A DNA stretch of 64,000 bases. Origin: Sipunculus nudus (Eukaryota > Annelida > Sipuncula > Golfingiida > Sipunculidae). A model generated the notes under the pieces. That model had not been told where the DNA came from. It saw only the letters and a program-made list of their open reading frames with translations, and did no database searches. The stretch spans positions 38,673,229-38,737,228 of the forward strand of contig CM049314.1 of NCBI GenBank assembly GCA_026874595.1, in the 5' to 3' direction. The translations under genes and the position numbers were made by a program. Shown piece by piece: positions 58,781 through 64,000 of this stretch (positions are counted from its first letter, which is position 1; every line of letters starts with the position of its first letter).

Positions 58781-59908
58781 CGTCTCGACATACCTGTGGT
58801 TCTGCCAGTAGCCTAAAAGCACCGGATTGGGAGCCGCTACCCCCTCCCTTCTCATTCCAGCACGGCGCTACAGGCATCCCAGACGTGTTAAGGCCCGGTA
58901 AAGCCCTCTCCTAGAAACCTAGGAACGATTCCGACAATAGCCTCCTAACTACCGGATATCAAGCTAATGGGAAGCCTCAATGCCTAGCTCTGACGTAAGT
59001 ATTTATTGCGACAAATTGTCCCCCGTGGTAAAATTTAGCGCCCTGCCCTCATCGCCCAATTTGAAAGGATCCCCGTGCACAAGTGATGTATATTTCAAAT
59101 AATATGGCGATGGTGCAGTCTTAATCACTTCAGCTTTTGTCCCCCCAGCCCATTCCCCATCGGGCTGTCCATGCCTTCCCTTTGTCAGTTCTCCCCATTA
59201 GCTAGCAAATCTTCTGCACCTAATAGACGTGTATTGAAGCTCTCTCAATAGTTACCCCCAACGACAAATGAAGACCGCTAAAATTTCTGGGAGCGAAAAA
59301 GTGTAATTATTTGAAATAAAGCCGCATTTCGCACTACAAGAATCCCGTTGAATAGCGGCCCGCGTCATGCCGAGAGCCCTTGGCTTATTGCATCGCACGT
59401 TCAATTTGCCGACATGAAAGACTTGTTTATTGCGAAGACTTGAGAATTACTTAGTCCTCCGGGCTCCTGGTGATGCTTTCAGTAAGACGGGCTGTTTCAG
59501 CAGAAGAGCTCGGCCTTGTGTTGCCTAGATGCGGCCGGTAAGGTGTTGGGTTTATATATGAAGACGGCACTTCAGGACACTCGCGATCTCCGAGATGAGC
59601 TCATGTCTCACCAGCTGTCTCTTGGAAATAGTTCGCACCTGTATTTTTTTGCCTTGTATTTTTCTTCTCCAAGAGATCGGATTTCCGATTTTACTTTAGA
59701 AAAACATGAACTCCTTCCTGATAGTCAAGTTGTCATCAAAATGATAACCTGTTTCAAAGCATTGAGAACTGGCTGAGTGGTCGAGCGCGATACTGGAACG
59801 CTGGAAAAGAGGCTCTTTAGAAAGACTATATCGCTACTGGTATAAAGATGAACCTCTTTGAATATCACAAAATCTTGATAGCGCCCTTTGGTGTGACCCT
59901 CATACCAG
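58781..59908. other. Repeat-free island ending at a strong splice-donor match
   Basis: About 1.1 kb of mixed-composition DNA without repeats in an AT-rich setting. It includes the 86-codon plus frame 59516-59776 with no recognised domain. It closes at CCAG/GTGAGTAC (59908/59909), a near-ideal donor on the plus strand. GGCTGAGTGGTCGAGCGCG near 59771 resembles a tRNA A box. A conserved regulatory block or the first, non-coding exon of a gene beyond the window are both possible. Confidence 0.35.
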
Positions 59909-59909
59909 G

Positions 59910-62900
59910 TGAGTACCGTGTTTTTTCACGAATCTTTACAAAGGCTGTTTAAAAAACTAATTTAGGACACATATACTTCTGTGGTTACTACATGAGGTTT
60001 GATTGTGGTCCTATTTTGTATTTAGTGTTTCAGTCACTTTATCGTGGTTCCTTTATTATCCAGTAAAATTTAAGACCGAATGCTCAAATAATTATAATTA
60101 TTTCATATACAAAGTGAATCAAAATAAAAACTTGAAAAGCCTAAAACCTATTTTATAGTTAGACGAAGCAGGTTATATCGTCTAAAAAAATTTCGATACT
60201 GATATCGATTATTGGTTCGGTGACCAAGTACCCATACAATTTAGACTGGGTGGCGAGATAAATAATCAATACTGATTATGGATAAACCGTAGGCCTTTAA
60301 TGCTATGAACATGTGAGGAGGTACTGCCCCCCCCCCCCCCTCCGTTCCTTCCACGAAATATCTGCAAATCTGCTCCTGGCAACTAACCCTAAATGTTAAA
60401 CGAGACCAACTCACTCCCCGTAAATACCATCGTTTTCTTTACTCACACCACACATTATGACACATATTCACCAAACAAAAATAAATTAAAAAAAAAATAT
60501 TCAACAACATTGGCTAACATTTATAATGATTCAGTTCCAAATGCGATATCCTAAATTTGATTAATATTATATGAATAATTGAAGAAAAGTGAAGAAAAAA
60601 GACAATATTTTTTTCTGTGGGAACTATCATGAAATTTAACATTCCCCCCCCCCCAAAAAAAAAAAAAGAGAGAGGGACAAAATTTACTAACTCCCTCATG
60701 CCCCCTCCCCTCGAAACAAGGCCAACAGATGAAATAGCAAAATTTTTTATATAGTGATATTCGTAAAATTTTGTTTAATAACAGGGCCTGGAGAAAAGTA
60801 ACTTCTGTTAGACAATAACGGCAGTTGCCTTTACTGAACCCATTATGCAGAAAGGTTATTTTTAAATGACTTTGTCTTAGATTATCTTGATAGACTAAAA
60901 ATTAGAGCTTCGTGTCGGTCAGCCTGTTCAGGTAAAATAAGTATTGAGATATACTTATAGCGATACCCGAAATGTAATGACGATTCGCCTAACGTTGCTG
61001 TGTATCATTTATGAATAAGTTTTTCATTAAAAAAAGTAATATTAATCTATAATTGTCATGGAAGCATCGAGAAGTTTATATACATTCCTCATTCAGTCGG
61101 TCATAGAATAATATGTGATCTTATTCAAGTCTTAAAATGTCAATATAAGAAATAAAAGCAGCTAAAATATAATAAACAACTCAGATTATAGTTTAGAATA
61201 CCGTTGTATGATTTGTATCTTTATTTGTGTGTTGTATATGTGTTTCGTGGCATACCGATATGTATCGATATATTGATACAGTCCTACTAAAAAAACACAT
61301 TTTATAATCTATAATGAATTCGGTTTGCTGTGGTGAATGGGAATAATAAAAATTCGTTTAATTTTATTAAAGATTCCTGTTACAACTACTGATAATCGGA
61401 TCATTTCTTTTGCATTGATCGATAAGTCGCACCAATGAGAAATCCTTGATGCACGTGTATACAACCTGGTGTAAATAAACGTCAGGCAAACAGACGTGTG
61501 GTCAATTCAGATGTTTCAGTTCTAACTCATTTAAGAATTGAATGTTGTTATGGAAACGTTAATTTATGTTGGGAGTAATATCCAAATCCTGTTCAAGTCA
61601 GATAACTCATCTTCAATTCAAATTCAATTCACAATTATAAAGGTTTGCAATCGTTCATAGCAAGACATTCCATTTGCAATTTGTACCATATACTGTTAAT
61701 TTGCAAATTCACCAACAGCGATTAAGCAGCATTCTTTATGCTCACAGGTTGGCATCTCCCTCCAGGAATTGTTCCAGGATATTTTCTGAGTACCATTACT
61801 TGTAAGAGACGTACTTTTTTTCATTAGTTAATTCCGATTCATCATCACCTGTGGATTTCAATACCAATGTTAATTAATTTCATTTTTATATCACTCGACT
61901 GAATTCAGTTTATACAATTATTCTAATTAATACAGTAATATTTTCTCTTCTCATTCAGCTTAAAATTGTTCCGAAGCAAGCAATCAAACCAAGTGTGAAA
62001 AAAAAACATTCAGCCTGTGATATCACTGTTTGTGTACCAATTTTACCCGTATGCGGTGGTCTTTCGGCGGCATGCATTATAACTAGCCGTAGGCAAACAC
62101 TGTAGGAGTGTGACCATTCATCGAATAAACGATTAATCGAATTCCAAGCCTCGAATAAATTCAATCGATTCTTATCATCCGAATCGATTGATTTCGATTA
62201 TTATTTTATGCAAGCAACACTCAAAACCCTAATTGAGCAGTCACCTTTGACGAAGCACACTACCATGACGAGACTATTCATTGTGTATGTGCTCAAGATT
62301 AAGTTTCAACGCTCGCATGTAAAGGACTCCACCCCATAGAAACAAAAATGTGGCGATAGTCAGAGGGCAAACTTTATTGTTCTTTTACTTACTAAAATTA
62401 ACTGCCATACATTGTGGTAAAATATAAACTTTTATTTGCAAGAAAGGCTTGACATTTATTACGAAAGTAATAACTGAATCGATAATTGAACTGAAAGGAC
62501 GAAATCGATAAATTCACAGGCCAAAAACCCTGTGTGTTACGAAGTGTCGAGTCTCAGTTATGTACATAGAGCTTACAGGGATCCCCTGATGATTGCAAAT
62601 AATTAAGTTTGAATTCATCTTCATATAAAAAAAAAATTACACCAGGATTTAATAGACACGTATATGCTGAATTGCCGATACATTGACTTCGTAATATTCA
62701 TGCATATGTTTCAATAAATAAAATATAGTGCAAACTTTTGTTCCGCAAACATATTTTCACATTTTCTCCATTTTACATGTTCCATAATCATGGTTGTGTG
62801 AACGTAGGTTAAACCTCTGGGTTGTACCGAGAAACTATTACGTCACTCAGTGTATATTTTTAACATGTTTGTTGTTAGTAGTTTTTCTCCGTTCCCAATG

Positions 62901-63390
62901 TTCTCACAGTTTGATGAGAAGATCTCCTACAGTAAAACACGCAGAATTTTTTCGGTGTGAACGTTGTTAAAATATTGGCTTCTGCTTTCCAGTTGTCTCA
63001 TCCCTTATTATCGTCCATTGCCTTAACAAAAACCAATGAAAGGTAAACGTCACATTAATAGCAGTCAACATTGATTCCAGGTTTAAATCTGAACGATGTG
63101 TTTTATTTAAATGGACATTGTTGGAATGGTCTGTGATTCATCGGAGCCCCCCCCCCCCCCCTCCCCCAACTCATGATGAAGAGACTTGTTCTTGACGCAA
63201 TAAATGCACACTGAGCAGAATCGAACTGATAAGTGTACAGGTGTTTTTAATTAAGGGTTTGTTGGTGTTACGGTCTGACCCCCAGAATACACCGGGGTTT
63301 TTAAACACTCAGGTGGTAATTGTATGAATGTAATGAAGAGGGTAATGTAGTCCGTTCAAGTACGTTGAATAAATATTGTACATAAACATG
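59910..63390. other. AT-rich intergenic stretch with no recognised gene
   Basis: Poly-C runs at 60328-60341, 60643-60654 and 63148-63162 and short A runs. No protein-like frame or clear transposon end was recognised. Confidence 0.45.
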
Positions 63391-63394
63391 TTTT

Positions 63395-63600
63395 TTTGGG
63401 GTTTTTTTGTAAGGGCTTCACGGAATAATTGATATTTTGCAAGCAGGCACACGTGAAATGTAAACGAAAGGTATATCCTTGAAATGTAACACATTTCGAT
63501 TTTAAAGTTTGACAGTTGAGATATGTAACCCCACAGTGCCTCACTGGAAGAAGTTAGATTGGGCAGAAACGACTGTTAGCGGAAGGTAGCAATGTATCGA
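63395..63600. repeat. Dispersed repeat, copy 2
   Basis: Same-order similarity with 28830-29045 (CTTCACGGAATAATTGATAT, TCCTTGAAATGTAA, GTTTGACAGTTGAGA, CAGTGCCT). Minus frames here are shadows of the repeat. Confidence 0.6.
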
Positions 63601-64000
63601 TTTATCGAAACACTGGCTGTTTCAGGTGAAACTGAAAGGAAAGGTATTCCTCTGTTATTAATCGAGTCAATAAATGGGAACGCGTTTTAAAAAACTATTT
63701 GAGTTTGTATTTCAGTCTGTATTGCAAGAAAAACATTGTATTGTATTAAAGATATTTATAGTGTAATTCTTGGCAATTTAAGCAAATTATTGTGCATTTT
63801 AAGTACCAACCATTTAGGATTCGTCGATGTTCGTGTTATTGAGGTGTATAACGTGCGGTAACAGCCACGCCCTGTAACGTAGATATTTTATAACAATCTG
63901 GATACATACGTAGTCATTTGAACAAATTTCAGTTTCTCTGTGCAAACAAATGTCGATATTTGATGGTGGTGGTATTGGTGGTTATATTGTGGTTGTAACG

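Noticed and set aside
59771-59810. tRNA-Ser/Leu-like start
   Set aside because: Only the A-box-like part is present; no B box follows at the expected distance.

Overview
This is a eukaryotic window, most likely from a marine invertebrate (a mollusc or another lophotrochozoan is my guess, at low confidence). The evidence is AT-rich DNA, genes split by short GT-AG introns, long (TA)n and (CA)n arrays, many small non-autonomous DNA transposons and a decayed CR1/L2-like LINE. No bacterial operon structure, true tRNA, rRNA or CRISPR array was seen.

The coding content lies in the left half. (1) On the minus strand, 4811-10261 holds a complete six-exon gene for a peptidase M20 domain-containing protein 2 (PM20D2)-like dipeptidase. 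All exon phases close to give 398 residues. (2) On the plus strand, 12850-13722 is an intact single-exon acidic protein of 290 residues that I do not recognise. A decayed paralogous copy lies at about 245-2610. It has lost its start and carries stop codons, and a 1.1 kb transposon split its upstream region; the intact copy still shows the empty site. (3) On the minus strand, 15414-21759 is a complete six-exon gene for a 633-residue type II membrane protein with cytoplasmic tyrosine motifs, one membrane span, a coiled coil, one EGF domain, two fibronectin type III-like domains and an unrecognised lectin-like C-terminal domain. A broken second copy of part of its exon 1 sits at about 23560-23640. 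(4) On the plus strand, 27713-28714 is an intronless-coding seven-transmembrane receptor with non-canonical DRY and NPxxY positions.

From about 28.8 kb to the right end I see no convincing protein gene. This part holds a 1.9 kb element with long terminal inverted repeats and a 48-bp perfect palindrome (29067-30946), a 73-bp tandem minisatellite with about 28 units (34.2-36.3 kb), TTAA-flanked (piggyBac-type) miniature elements, GACTCGAG-rich hAT-like elements, one with an internal 26-bp tandem array, a pogo/Tigger-type element, the LINE remnant (44.9-45.7 kb) and an old satellite of about 145 bp (50.5-51.7 kb). Three repeat-poor, GC-richer islands (about 40.93-41.96, 48.09-48.70 and 58.78-59.91 kb) stand out as candidate regulatory or non-coding-exon DNA.

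The genes show no shared pathway. The receptor-like type II protein and its broken duplicate, and the acidic gene/pseudogene pair with CRE-type motifs upstream, are the parts I consider least described. Exon joins were made by eye from splice consensus, reading frame and family resemblance; no search was run.
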